Source: Symbiodinium kawagutii
Lineage: Eukaryota > Sar > Dinophyceae > Suessiales > Symbiodiniaceae
Length of the DNA: 64,000 nucleotides
NCBI GenBank assembly: GCA_009767595.1
Contig: VSDK01012496.1
Span: 41,265 to 105,264 of the forward strand
Reading direction: 5' to 3'
The position numbers were made by a program, and so were the translations under genes. Positions 51,524 through 62,454 of the stretch are shown here, piece by piece; positions within the stretch are counted from its first letter, which is position 1, and each line of letters starts with the position of its first letter. The notes below the pieces were generated by a model that was not told where the DNA came from, did not search any database, and saw only the letters and a program-made list of their open reading frames with translations.

Positions 51524-52804
51524 CTTACGCAATCGACAGGCTCATTTCATCCCATTTCTATGTACATATTTAAACTCGTCTCTAAATGCAAAGTCCCAAA
51601 AATCCAATTCATCAAAAGGGTGGACAGGAATGCGACAAAATAACTCATTTGCTTTAAGTGCGACAGAACAACTACTGTACATAGAGGTACTACAACATGT
51701 CATCACATGTCCATTGTGGTCGCATTCAAGCAAGTTTAGCAACTGCCTCCGGGCCGAAAACACCTTGGCAACGCAAACATGTCCGCTGAAAACCAAAATG
51801 AAGTTCTTTGAGTAGTTTGAGTTCTTTTGCCAATTTGTTCTTTGGATTTCTTTGATATTCTGTTGGTTTCTTTGGTTTTTCTCTTGCTCTTTGGTAGAAC
51901 TTTTAAACTGTGCCGAGTGACGATCAAAGGTGTATTCAGGGACTGGCCCAAGAGTTGCAGCAGTTGAAGGAGCCCTGGCAGTTGAAGACAAATCAAATAT
52001 CCTTGAACTGGCAGTTGTTCATTTTTTTCACATTTCTGTGTTGAAAACATCACTCCTTGTACTTGAACACACCAACACATCAAACACTTGCTTGGAGATG
52101 ACTTTCGAGGCACCCTACGAGGGTCAGGTGGGCTACTGCAAACTTGGGGCACCAGCTTCTGAAATTGCCAAAAAAGTTGAGACATGAAATGGGCGGCATT
52201 AAGGAATAGATGGTGATAGACAGCTCAAAACCCACGAGTTTTCCCTCCAGTTGTTCCTTCAAATACGATTTTCAGACCAATCTCACAAGTTCAAAAATGC
52301 CACCATCCCATGTATCTGACGTGGTGAAGCCGGTCGGTTTGCAAATTATATACACTATAGATTACACAGATGTAAGTGTCTCTTTTCATTTTTGGACCTG
52401 TGGCGCGCACAGGCATCATCATAGGATATACTACATGAGTACTGCAGTTCATGTTGTTTCAGTTTATGTAAGTATATACATATATATATATATATACATG
52501 CACTTAAAATCACTCATATATTCATGTATACACTGTGTCTGCCTCCTGAGTTCAAAACGTTGGTTGTTGAAAGTGGTCTTTCACTGAATTCCGTTGGGGG
52601 CCCGCCTTCTAGCGAATTCATTTGTATCTTCATGTCTTCGTGTCAATATAAGCCAAAATCAATGTCAACAAGGACAATCTGCCAAATGTCATTGGCGCGG
52701 CTTGATTTTTCTATTCCGACGCTTCATTTGAAGATGCATGGGGACTTGATGAACTGACACTTAAATCGTTCTCTTGCGTTCGTGGGCCACATCCTACATT
52801 GCAA

Positions 52805-53050
52805 GGTTCGCCTAGCGCCTCGCGCGAAGCTAGCGCGGGACTAGCGAGACAAAAATTGAGAGTGTCAACTAGCGGCCCTCAGCTGTTGGCCAAGAAATCG
52901 AACATCCACACATTGCAAGCTGACCAAACAAATAAATCAAATAAGATAAATGAGGTTCTTGCATGTTCTTGCTGCAATCGACTGCCCTGTCAGTTCGATG
53001 CTATAAAACACTAGCGCGGAGCTGGCGCAACTCTAGCGCCTCGGCGCGGA
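52805..53050. mobile_element. Possible element bounded by CpG-rich CTAGCGC clusters
   Basis: Two 40-nt segments rich in CTAGCGC and GCGCGG (52805-52845 and 53010-53048) flank about 165 nt of ordinary AT-rich sequence. They are partly inverted copies. Their CpG density is far above the surroundings. Confidence 0.4.
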
Positions 53051-56000
53051 AGTTCAAGACCGGGGGTCCACATTTAAACGCAATTGAAAAACACCCTGAT
53101 TGTGATATATTGTGATTGTATTCAAATTTTAGCTACACATATTTTGCTAATCCCGTCCCATCATTCTGAAACGAGACAATAAGAGCTCCTCCCTATCATA
53201 TTCGAACATAGCATAGGAGAAAACCGTACTTGGGACTGCAACCGGACCGCTCCAATAAACAAGCAGTTTCCTGATTTCGATAAGCTAAGGTTCTGAAACC
53301 AACACAGGCTAGACAACATGACCAACGGATGGAAGACGTTTGCTTGCCAACCCACAGTGCTCAACCCTTTGTGAAGAACATCCTCACTATGAAGTCAACA
53401 AAGCCTGAATCTTAGCAACAAACTCAGAGTTTGGTAGTCTTGCTATAAAACTTGTGTGCCCCTTTAGCCATTACACACTTTTGATGGCGTTTGAACCATG
53501 TGCAGTTTTCCCTCTAAATCCAATCCTGAGAAAACAACCTTAGTGTTTTTTCGGAAATCCGGTGTCTGAACCTTGAAAGAAATGACAAATTTAACTAAAC
53601 TCTAAAAAGTCAAAATGCTAAATCTAAGGTGCACCAAGAAAATCCTAAAAGACAGAGTAGCACGACGCAGCAAAAACAAACGATTCACTTGGTTTTGACT
53701 CCTTTGGCATGACAAGTTTAACCTAAAACACATGTAAACAAATGCACCTACCAGCGACATCCAACGACCACAATTTTTCCACGGAAGCCAACTACCATGA
53801 CTATTTGAAACACTTCATCAACATTCAATGGGGGTCTCTGGTCTTGTGTTTTTTCAGTTTCTCCGGAATGTCTATGCTTTCACCAGTCTCCCATCCTCAG
53901 ACTGATGTAAGTGCCTTATTTTCATTGCGTGCTCTCCTCATACGAACATGTTATCTTTTCTTGACCACTGCAATGTTCGCTGTGCATGGCAGCCTGAGAA
54001 TCTGTCCGCGCTATCTTTTCTTGACCATGTTTAGATATATTTGACCTCCATTCATTCAGTGGGTCTTGCCAAAGCGTTTCGGTTTCTGGCTACAGATCTC
54101 CATTTGCAAACTCCAATCCCGAACAACCCACATTATCCACATTATCCACATTCGACTTCCAAAAACTGCAAAAGGTACTTCGTGGCACTTCGAAAGTCGA
54201 ATGCATCGCTGCGTTCAAAACTGCCAGCGATGCAAGTTCACAGTTGCGCTCGGATTTCCGCTAGATTCCCAGGCCTGGAGCATGTGCGTCAGTCCATTTT
54301 CACTGATGCAAATTGCCAAGGACACAAATTATGGAAAAAAAAGATAACATTCACATCCACGGTGTTTTTTAGTCCTCTTACATCTCACTGAGGCTGAAGC
54401 TCTGAGGTCACTTGCCGTGTTACAAACATATGATACCAGCGCAAAATTCTTTAGATGCATTGATGAGAGCACTGAAAACTTGTACGTTAGAAGACCGAAG
54501 GAACCCAGCGCTTGAAACTTCTTGGAAGACTCTTTACTTTTGCCCAGGTGCTGGTATGTTGTGGTAGGATGTGGTAGGGGTGTTCATAGTTGTACTACAG
54601 CAATAGACTTCCCAGCATTTCCCTAGTATTTTTCACATCCTGGCAGTCAAAGGACATTTCAGTACATACTAAATTAGATCAAATCATGCTGAAGCAGCCC
54701 CGATCCATCAAAATAATTTCTATGTGGCAGCACGGCGATGATGAATTTTGATGGACAAGTACAAAAGAATACACAAAGACATCTGAAACTATCTTGTGAA
54801 ACAATGTAAAGCCATACAGCTGTGGATCAATACTATCACGCGAAGCAATTGACCAGAGGCATGAGAACATGTATAGAACAAAGTGACATGCGCACGCACT
54901 AAGCTTGTTATAGAAAGTATACACTACCTTTGCTCCAGGGTTGGCCTCTATATCGCATCTAAATCCAAAGAGAAAAGTTCACAACATCCGCGACACCTTT
55001 TGCGAACATCAAGACTAAACACGAAGATCTTTTTTGACACTATTCCATATGTTCAATTCCAGAAGTTCAAGCTGCACTTCTGAATATTTCTGACTTCTTT
55101 CCCTCCTCGAAATTCCTCTGATTCATTTTGGGCTCGAAAGCGGCAGTAAACGCGAATGGGCCTTGGCATTGAATGAATTCGAGGCACATGCCTAAAAAAT
55201 ATACCATGACCGACGGAATGGTAGGCTTGGAGAGAAATGATATATTCCAGCCATCACATCCCAAACTTGCAGGACCAGCAAGTGCGCAGCTGTGATTCGG
55301 ACAGCTCTTGCACACTCACAGAAGCCTGCAAGTGTCACGGAACTTGAGAAAGGATGAAAGATATGAAAGGAGCAGGAAAGACAGGACAGACAGGAAAGAC
55401 ATTGCATGGCATTTACAAGCAGAGGTGCCTCCTCAATTGGCAGCAAATCACGTAGCTGTCGAACCTGAACCGGAAGGCAAATACAACAAAATACAAATGA
55501 GCGAGCGGCAAAACCTCAATTTAAAATCGCGGATTTTCTCAATTGTTATCGTTTTTGGGAGTTCACTATATCGTTTCCCAGTGTTGGGTGACATTGGATA
55601 CCCTCGCACCACACTCTTGATGCGCAGTCAATTACTTTTATGCTTCCAGGTCATCATCTCCCGTGTCTCCATTACTTGCTTCCATTTATATAACTTTCTA
55701 TGTTCAGGTCATCAACCTTTTACACGACCGATTTCAACGCATCATTACTGGATCGGCCCGATGGGCAACTCATGAGAAGAAGACATTTTGTGAAAATCCG
55801 CTTATCGTTTCGTTATCGTTCTGCTTATCGTTCCAAACCTCAGGGTACTTTAGAACAAACCTGGATAGTTTAAAAGGCTGAACCTCTTAAGTTGTCTTAG
55901 GTTCTCTTACGTTATCGGTTTTGGGAGTTCACTATATCGTTTTACCGGTCCCGGAGCCAATTCCTGGAGATATTCCAGCCGAAGACTAAAGTGAACAACG

Positions 56001-57154
56001 GAGAGTTTAGCCTTTCTCTCAAATAAACTTAAACAAACACATAGCTTTCGCAACAGCAAGAAGGGTGGTACATGTTGGCATAGTTTAGCTGAAGCAATCG
56101 TATGTAAGGCATGCATAGAATTGACATGAATTAACAGGTATAATATATCTAACATATTCTAACATGATCTAACATGTATATATATATATTTTTTTTGATA
56201 TCAAATGCTAGTCTCTATAGATAATATGTATATCATTTTATATCTATTATCTCTTGAGATCTTCTAGGCTTTGCTGGTGATCACAATGTAGGGAAAATAT
56301 GGGAAAATCGTCATCCCAAACACTGTCAAGCAATCGAATCACCAAAAAGAAGGAGATTTTAGTTTGGGATTGGCCAGGAGTTGGGCGTTCAGGTCGCTCA
56401 AGGGTGAAGCTTTGAAGCAATGTGGATCCAATCAAGCAATGCAGATCCAATGTCTCAAGAATTCTTAGCCTGTAGAATCATGTAGACAATTTTGGACAAT
56501 TTTAGACAATGTAGACTGTGACAACTTGTGACATCTACTTAGAGTACAGTATTGATTTCAACCCTACTCTTAGTTCGCTATAGAAATTGAGGAAGTGAAT
56601 TCCCAAAACGAGACTTTGCTTTCTCCCAAGTAACATAAGTTGAATCATACGCAAATTCACACAATCATACGTTAAACAAGTTGATGACAAGTTGATGAGT
56701 TCAAATCTGCAAGACGTTCACCGCACTCGGGCACCTCCAGTGCAAGCGGAGGTAATTGCCGGCGCATTCGGTCACCTTATATCTACTCCGGCGTCTTTAA
56801 AGCCATGGGTCTGTGAGGAATTCCCACAGGATCCGAAAGGATCTCGGAGGACGGTAGTGCTGTTCATTCTTTAGATCTCTTATGATCTCTATTGAAACTC
56901 TTTCATCATCTTTCATCATCTAGCATCACCTTTCCATCTCTTTGATCTTTTTGATCTTCAAATCTCCTCCTATTCTAGGATGTCACACGTGTCAACATTT
57001 GGGAAGGGCCACTCGTGCTCGAAAGTCAATGGCCGACTCAAGCTTGAGCCAATCCAAATCCGAATGTGGCAGGCTTAGGCGCCTGGTCTCTTCTCTACTC
57101 CGAACATCCATCGCTTTAGAGCAATAAAGTCTTGAAATTCAAATTCTAGTTCCA

Positions 57155-57343
57155 GTATATTATATATTGTATATTATATATTATATATTATATATTATAT
57201 ATTATATATTATATATTATATATTATATATTATATATTATATATTATATATTATATATTATATATTATATATTATATATTATATATTATATATTATATAT
57301 TATATATTATATATTATATATTATATATTATATATTATATATA
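57155..57343. repeat. (TATATTA)n heptamer array
   Basis: About 27 near-perfect 7-nt units. The Ile/Tyr-rich open frames across it are by-products. Confidence 0.97.
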
Positions 57344-58190
57344 CAGTATCTTCCAGTAATCCTTGTCCCAACTATGTGTACTGACATGTACTGACATTGA
57401 AAATTTGCAGATCTGAATTGCGATCAGTATATAAGGGCAAGGCCGGCAAGACCGGCAAGGCCGGCAAGGATTAGTCATTTGATGTCATTTGTGCAATATC
57501 GGCTTCAGGCTTACTAGGCCTAACCTTATGGCTTCAGCTCGTTGAAAGGCTAAAAATCTATTTCCCTCCTCCAACAGCAAGGGCATCAAACAAACGTGTG
57601 GAATTGTTTGCTGCGCTCTGCAGCAATTTGCTACAATCATTTCACGTTCCTTTCAATCTGGATCAAATATATCCAATTTCTGAAAACCCTTCAACTGATT
57701 GAAATTCATGTTGCCATTCCAGAAAAATCAAGCTCGCTGCACCTGCATGCAAATTCGCAGTATCACCTTTTCTGACTGAAACGCTGCAATATGGATGCCT
57801 ATCCTTCGATGCTGTGCGCGGTGCACTTCCACAGCAGCTTCAAGAAACATAGCTATCCAGCAAACCATTGTTGGACTTTGTCCCTAAAAATGAAAACGCT
57901 TTGACTTTAAGAAATACTTCTTACTTTAAAGTAAGTGCTTACTGCAAGACTTTATTCAGTGCTTACTTCAAAGTGCTTGCGTTGTGCTCAAATGTGTTGA
58001 AGTCAGCGAGCTTCAGTTCATGGTGTGGAATACTGATCAGTTCTGAGTGATGCAACAGCTGTATTTGCAACACCTTAAAACAACTTCAGAAAACATTAAA
58101 TACATTGTGAATACATTGAGTACTCAAATCTAAACAACAAAAGCAAGATGTGAATCGTGGTAGACCTGAAAGATAGCGAGAGTTGCCCCG

Positions 58191-58247
58191 TCAGGCTGCA
58201 CCAGTCGCAGGTTTGAAGTTTGGATTCTTTTTGAGGATGACAAAGTC
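58191..58247 (-). CDS. PSMD2: PSMD2 terminal exon with stop
   Basis: After GCTCAG|G the exon reads [18 protein letters not shown] and TGA. Human PSMD2 ends in a similar VILRKNPNY block a few residues earlier, so the protein end is in the expected place with a short extra tail. No polyadenylation signal could be recognised downstream. Confidence 0.95.
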   Translation of the reverse strand, partial: DFVILKKNPNFKPATGAA

Positions 58248-60822
58248 CTGAGCTTGGCCAAGATGAAGAATGCAATGCGAAAATATGAGAAGTGAAATAA
58301 GAGAAAAAATTGAATTCATTGCGGATTGATGGATTGTGTGCACGCCGCCACCGTGCCTCTAAAATCGTTCCAGGTGTGACTGGTAAGTATTCCTCTGTGG
58401 CCAGCTCGGCCCTGTCCTGATTACAATTTGACAAATTTTGAACATCTACAAGCTGCACATATTGTGACTGCAAACGTTTGAAATCGATTGACAAACTGTG
58501 ACATCCTGGAAATTGAGTAGCACCGGTGTTGTTCTCGTCTGGAAGCCGGTGATTTGCTTCGGCCTGCCCGCCATACCTGTGACCTTGGCTCCAAGAACAC
58601 ACAGAACACGCAGAATTTGCGATTAACTTTGAATGACGACCATGAGATACCATGAATACATATGAATACCAAAATAAAAATGAATCTAAGTATATTTAAG
58701 TAGCACTTAAAGTAACTAAGATTTACTAAGCAACACTTTCTGAATTCTTTCAAACTTCAAAAGGTCAGGGACCGAAAAGGCAAAACACTCGGCTCGCTGC
58801 ATCTACTGCCTGACCGACTCGAACAGCCACTTTCAACTCATTCATGTCCTCAATTTGTCGCGACTACAAGGTCTCCATTCGCGGCAACCTGTTGCCTCGA
58901 TTCAATGGTTGATACTTGGTTCCTTGATGAAACCTGCACTGAAAGCACAAGAATCATTGATCTATTGCTCCGCAAATCTGCAAATACTTTTCATCACAGC
59001 ACTTTCCGAGACTTGACCACTTGTCCTCATCGACAGTTATCAGCCATCTTGGTCGCATAGCCGGAACCACGTTGTACAACAGGTAGTGGCTCTTGCCCAG
59101 AATGGTGTTCCTCAAGAACTGCTGCTGAACAGGTAACCAAGTGTGAGATGCAATGAGGTACATGAAAATGCATTACAAATTAGTTAAAACGTATTAATCT
59201 ATATTTATTACATATCTCCCTCCTCCAAAATTGCTGCGCAACAGAAATGCTTCCGAGAAACTTCAAATGCAGGACCGAATGCGCCTTCACAGTACAGGGC
59301 AAAGACACATGGCCTGCGCATGCCTGCGCTACATTGCCCCGTGACGTGCGCTAATCGACACTAAGAGCAGAACCAGAACTGTCAAGGAGCCAAAAGCAAC
59401 AGGATCAACTAAGAAGCCTCAGCAATTCACAGGTCTGCGACATTGTCAAACTCTTCCGCCAAAGTAACACATTGCAGCTCCAGAGTCAAAGCCAAGAAAC
59501 GATCACTAAACATGGGATTGATTGTGAGCAGGCCCTTTCCCATGTAGAGTAGGCCTGGAATTGCATGGAGCCAATAGCAGTCTTATCAACGAAGTACAAA
59601 CAACAACCCTTGCTCGAGAGTCTCCGCTTTGACATTAATGTAAATGGATATACATACATGCATACGTACGGACGTATGTATGCAGGAATGAATGTTTAGG
59701 TGTGATTCCGCGTATATGATTCAGTAGGTCTGCCCGTATGTCTGGTTGTACGCATGAAAGTACTCAATTATATATTCCAATTTATGCATGCCTGTATGAT
59801 GCATGCATATACGCCCGGGTGTCTATCTGCCTGTAAAATGCTCACAAAAATGACAAAAACAAATCACACACACAATATACTATGTTTACACATGTGATCG
59901 CATATGGGAATCATGCATGTACGCATGTGGAGATTGTATTTAGGATGTGTGCACTGAATTTCATTGATGTATATTAGTGCCGGTGTGTGCGATGCAATGA
60001 AGCCTCCTGCAACGTACCACGATGTGTTGTCCGACAAATCATGGCAATTCAATGATGCCATGCACAAAGCAATCTCCAATGCCAGCGTAATGCAATGCAC
60101 AATTCTACGGAAATGCAATACAAGCAGTACAACACAATGCAGCAATTGGATCAGTGTATGCATGTATAAACGTTTGTACCTTTGCATGCATTGATCTACC
60201 AATCTGTGTATGCATCTATGCAAGTGTGTGTGTGTGTGTTTGAATGCGAAGTATGTGTGTGTGTAAAGTTTTTGGATGCAAAGAGACGCACAGGAGCCCG
60301 TTGATTCTGGTCGCTTCTGGTCACTGAAAAAGAAATCGCCGCCTTGAGCAATTCTCACCATGAACAACGCATTGGGATCCTTGGCGTAGTAAGCTGCCAA
60401 TTGCCTGCGGCAGGTTCACGGGTCTCAAAGGTGGCCAAAGGTGACCCGAATCGCCAAAGATTCAATCTCTTTGACATGTCAAAGGTCCCTCCCGGAGGAG
60501 GTCCCTCCAGGCCTCAACAAGCCAGCCAACCTCGCATTGTTGGTCCCAGCACCTGCAGCACTGTGTATTGCTGATTAAAAGTACTGTAGCTACTTAGTCA
60601 GACTAAAACTGATTAAACTTGCCAAAGTTCTGTACACAATTTGGTCGTCAAATCAAATTGGCAGCCTATCAAGCCCATGCTGATGATGGCCCCCATTGCC
60701 ACATCCTTCAAGAATTGCCCCTTCAGATTGCAAACTCATGCTTTGATCAGCTTCAAGTTGAGACACACACACACACAAACAAACAAACAAACAAACAAAC
60801 AAACAAACAAACAAACAAACAA

Positions 60823-60858
<36 letters not shown>

Positions 60859-62007
60859 ACAAACGAACCAACCAACCAACCAACCAACAAATCCTCATAG
60901 ATATTAAAGTGGTTCTCTTGCAGGCATCAATTCTTTGAATTTTGTCCTGGTCGGCATCATGCGACAATTTGGCAAGCGTGTCGATCACCAGCACCTGCCA
61001 TGCCAGCATTGATGCGAGATCACCTCTGAAATGCAACGTGTAGAACATGGCTTTCTTCAAATGTTCCGATCTGTTCCTTTTCAGCTTGTGTTGAAGAAAT
61101 CTGTTGACTTCAGGGTTGACTTCATCTTCAGGCCTTGGGGTTGGAAAGATGCAAAATGGCCAATGCCAAAGGAACGGCTCGCCTGTCGGACCGTGGGATT
61201 CACGCACTTTGAATCTTTCTGTGCACTGAGCAAAGGGACGTTGTAGGCACACAATACATTGTGGTATTGTCATCAGCCCAAGTGCAATGATTGGCCGGAA
61301 GAGTGACAAAGGAGGGATCTCGCGAGGAGTGCTTATTTATTCAAACTTCCATGATCCTGGGAAGTTTTGGTGCTTTTAAAGCCATGCAATCGATGTTTGG
61401 AATGGCCGAAGAAACCCGAACTTCTTGTCAAAAAAACCAGATCATGCTAGACTTGGCTGGGGTTTTGGTAACATATCCTGAGACACAGTGGCAGACCTCT
61501 TCAAACTTATCATGTTGTTGGTGCAATCACATTCTACTCCAGCTGACAACCACTTGGTAGCATTGCTGCTTGCACGTGCAGTCTTTTCTTGTTTGGCTTC
61601 TCGCTTGAAGATTTGTGCCATGTTTGAGACGGTTTGGTTCTGCCTCAGGGTCAGCTCGCCGTACTGCAGAATGTGGTCAATGGATCGGCAGGCCATTTCA
61701 GCCCCTGAAAGTGAGAGGCAAGGAAGTGCAACCCAATGATTTTCAACGAAAATACTATTTCAACTCCGCACTCCTGCATTTGGCACGAGATCGGTCAGGA
61801 TTTCAAAAATGCCAACTCTATGTCACGGGCACATAGCAGCCGAATCATGCTTGGTGCATAACCATGCTGAAACAATGAGCAGAGCTCAAGCAGAGCTTAA
61901 GCAGAGCTTTGTTCAAATTCTGCCGCTCTACAGATTCAGTCTGAGCCGAGCGAGCGACCGATCTCTTCGCCAAAGGCAATCAACGCAATACCCAACACAG
62001 CGCTGGC
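58191..62007 (-). CDS. PSMD2: 26S proteasome non-ATPase subunit 2 (Rpn1/PSMD2), C-terminal part
   Basis: Rpn1 is the scaffold of the 19S regulatory particle base that binds ubiquitin-like receptors. Minus-strand exons, 5' to 3': 62007-61959, 61704-61644, (61305-~61265 tentative), 60994-60947, 60705-60666, 60552-60513, 60404-60343, 59554-59493, 59118-59026, 58848-58794, 58576-58506, 58416-58357, 58247-58191 with TGA stop. Joined blocks follow the family in order: [149 protein letters not shown] and [10 protein letters not shown]. These cover proteasome/cyclosome repeats and the C-terminal domain. One short exon before 59118 (the VAVAGLL-type block) was not found. Donors at fixed introns: GT, GA, GC, GC, GC, GA, GC, GA, GC. 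The N-terminal part lies beyond 62007, partly outside the window. Confidence 0.95.
58357..58848 (-). CDS. PSMD2: PSMD2 C-terminal-domain exons, three in 492 nt
   Basis: Exons 58848-58794, 58576-58506 and 58416-58357 encode [38 protein letters not shown] and [20 protein letters not shown], the most conserved end of Rpn1. The introns between are 217 nt (GC donor) and 89 nt (GA donor). Confidence 0.95.
59026..59118 (-). CDS. PSMD2: PSMD2 exon with ILGKSHY block
   Basis: The exon reads [20 protein letters not shown] and continues to DE, 31 codons, then a GAG|GA donor. The human counterpart is the NIILGKSHYVLYGLV block. The acceptor (GCAGCAG|T) is the least typical of this gene and not counted among the confirmed ones, because the preceding exon was not found. 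Confidence 0.92.
59640..59830. repeat. CATA/TATG-rich near-palindromic segment in a PSMD2 intron region
   Basis: ACATACATGCATACGTACG and its near complement adjoin at 59653-59690, followed by TATG-rich sequence. It lies between PSMD2 exons 60404-60343 and 59554-59493. Confidence 0.5.
60343..60705 (-). CDS. PSMD2: PSMD2 central exons, three in 363 nt
   Basis: Exons of 40, 40 and 62 nt (60705-60666, 60552-60513, 60404-60343) are separated by GC-AG introns of 113 and 108 nt. They encode [26 protein letters not shown] and [20 protein letters not shown]. Two of these three exons are only 13-14 codons long. Confidence 0.95.
60767..60892. repeat. (CAAA)n-(CAAG)n-(CAAC)n compound repeat inside a PSMD2 intron
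   Basis: (CA)n, then AAAC units, then AAGC units, then AACC units, each block pure. It lies in the 241-nt GA-AG intron between exons 60994-60947 and 60705-60666, taking up half of it. Confidence 0.95.
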
Positions 62008-62454
62008 CTCAACAAGAGATGTCGCCGACAACAAGCGACAACATGAACGGACAACGTGAATGTTAACATAGTTCAATCATGTTCGATCGTTGCCAAAAAG
62101 GTTCAGCATAACTTGGTAAGTTTTCGTTCACCGTAACGCCATGCACTTTTGAGAATTAAAGATTGTCCAGTTCCCTGTCTCACAAACATAGTGCCGGTTT
62201 AACACTGTTTTGACACGCTTTGAGCACATGGGAGGCAAATTTCCTGGTAAAGCAGGTTCCTCCAAGATTTGCACTTATACAAGGCACTGTGGTTTTGTCA
62301 TATTCCAGCAGCGAGCAAGACACAAAATCTGCGGTTGCAGAACGACGTTGACATTCACATTTTTTGACTCAGGCCCATCGAGAAATAACAAAATTACTTT
62401 ACTTCAAGTGATCCCCACCACGACATATAAAGTGCATATCTGAAAAAACCTTTC

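Larger units (their letters stand above)
51530..58190. other. Region between PSMD2 and the recognised kinesin exons
   Basis: The 5' kinesin exons should lie here but were not identified. A minus-strand segment near 51905-51965 (APSTAATLGPVPEYTFDR) resembles the FTFDRVF block of kinesins but duplicates the role of exon ~51523-51436, so it may be chance. Microsatellites are listed separately; no other gene is supported. Confidence 0.35.

Noticed and set aside
51680..51965. Second kinesin-like block (EYTFDR, VFSARRQLL) upstream of the first recognised exon
   Set aside because: Would duplicate the role of exon ~51523-51436 and does not join in phase; possibly chance.
57030..57060. TTGGCTCAAG on the minus strand, resembling the end of the dinoflagellate spliced leader
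   Set aside because: Only ten bases match, within a local CTCAAGCTTGAG palindrome, with no retroposed gene behind it; a chance match is likely.
57167..57394. Ile/Tyr-rich 75-codon frame
   Set aside because: Translation of the TATATTA heptamer array.
59200..59400. Missing PSMD2 exon candidate ([12 protein letters not shown])
   Set aside because: Resembles the VAVAGLLTVLV block, but no acceptor and donor give a continuous phase with the exons on either side.
60767..60892. Regularly spaced short repeats considered as a CRISPR array
   Set aside because: Pure tetranucleotide blocks without unique spacers, in a spliceosomal intron of a eukaryotic gene.
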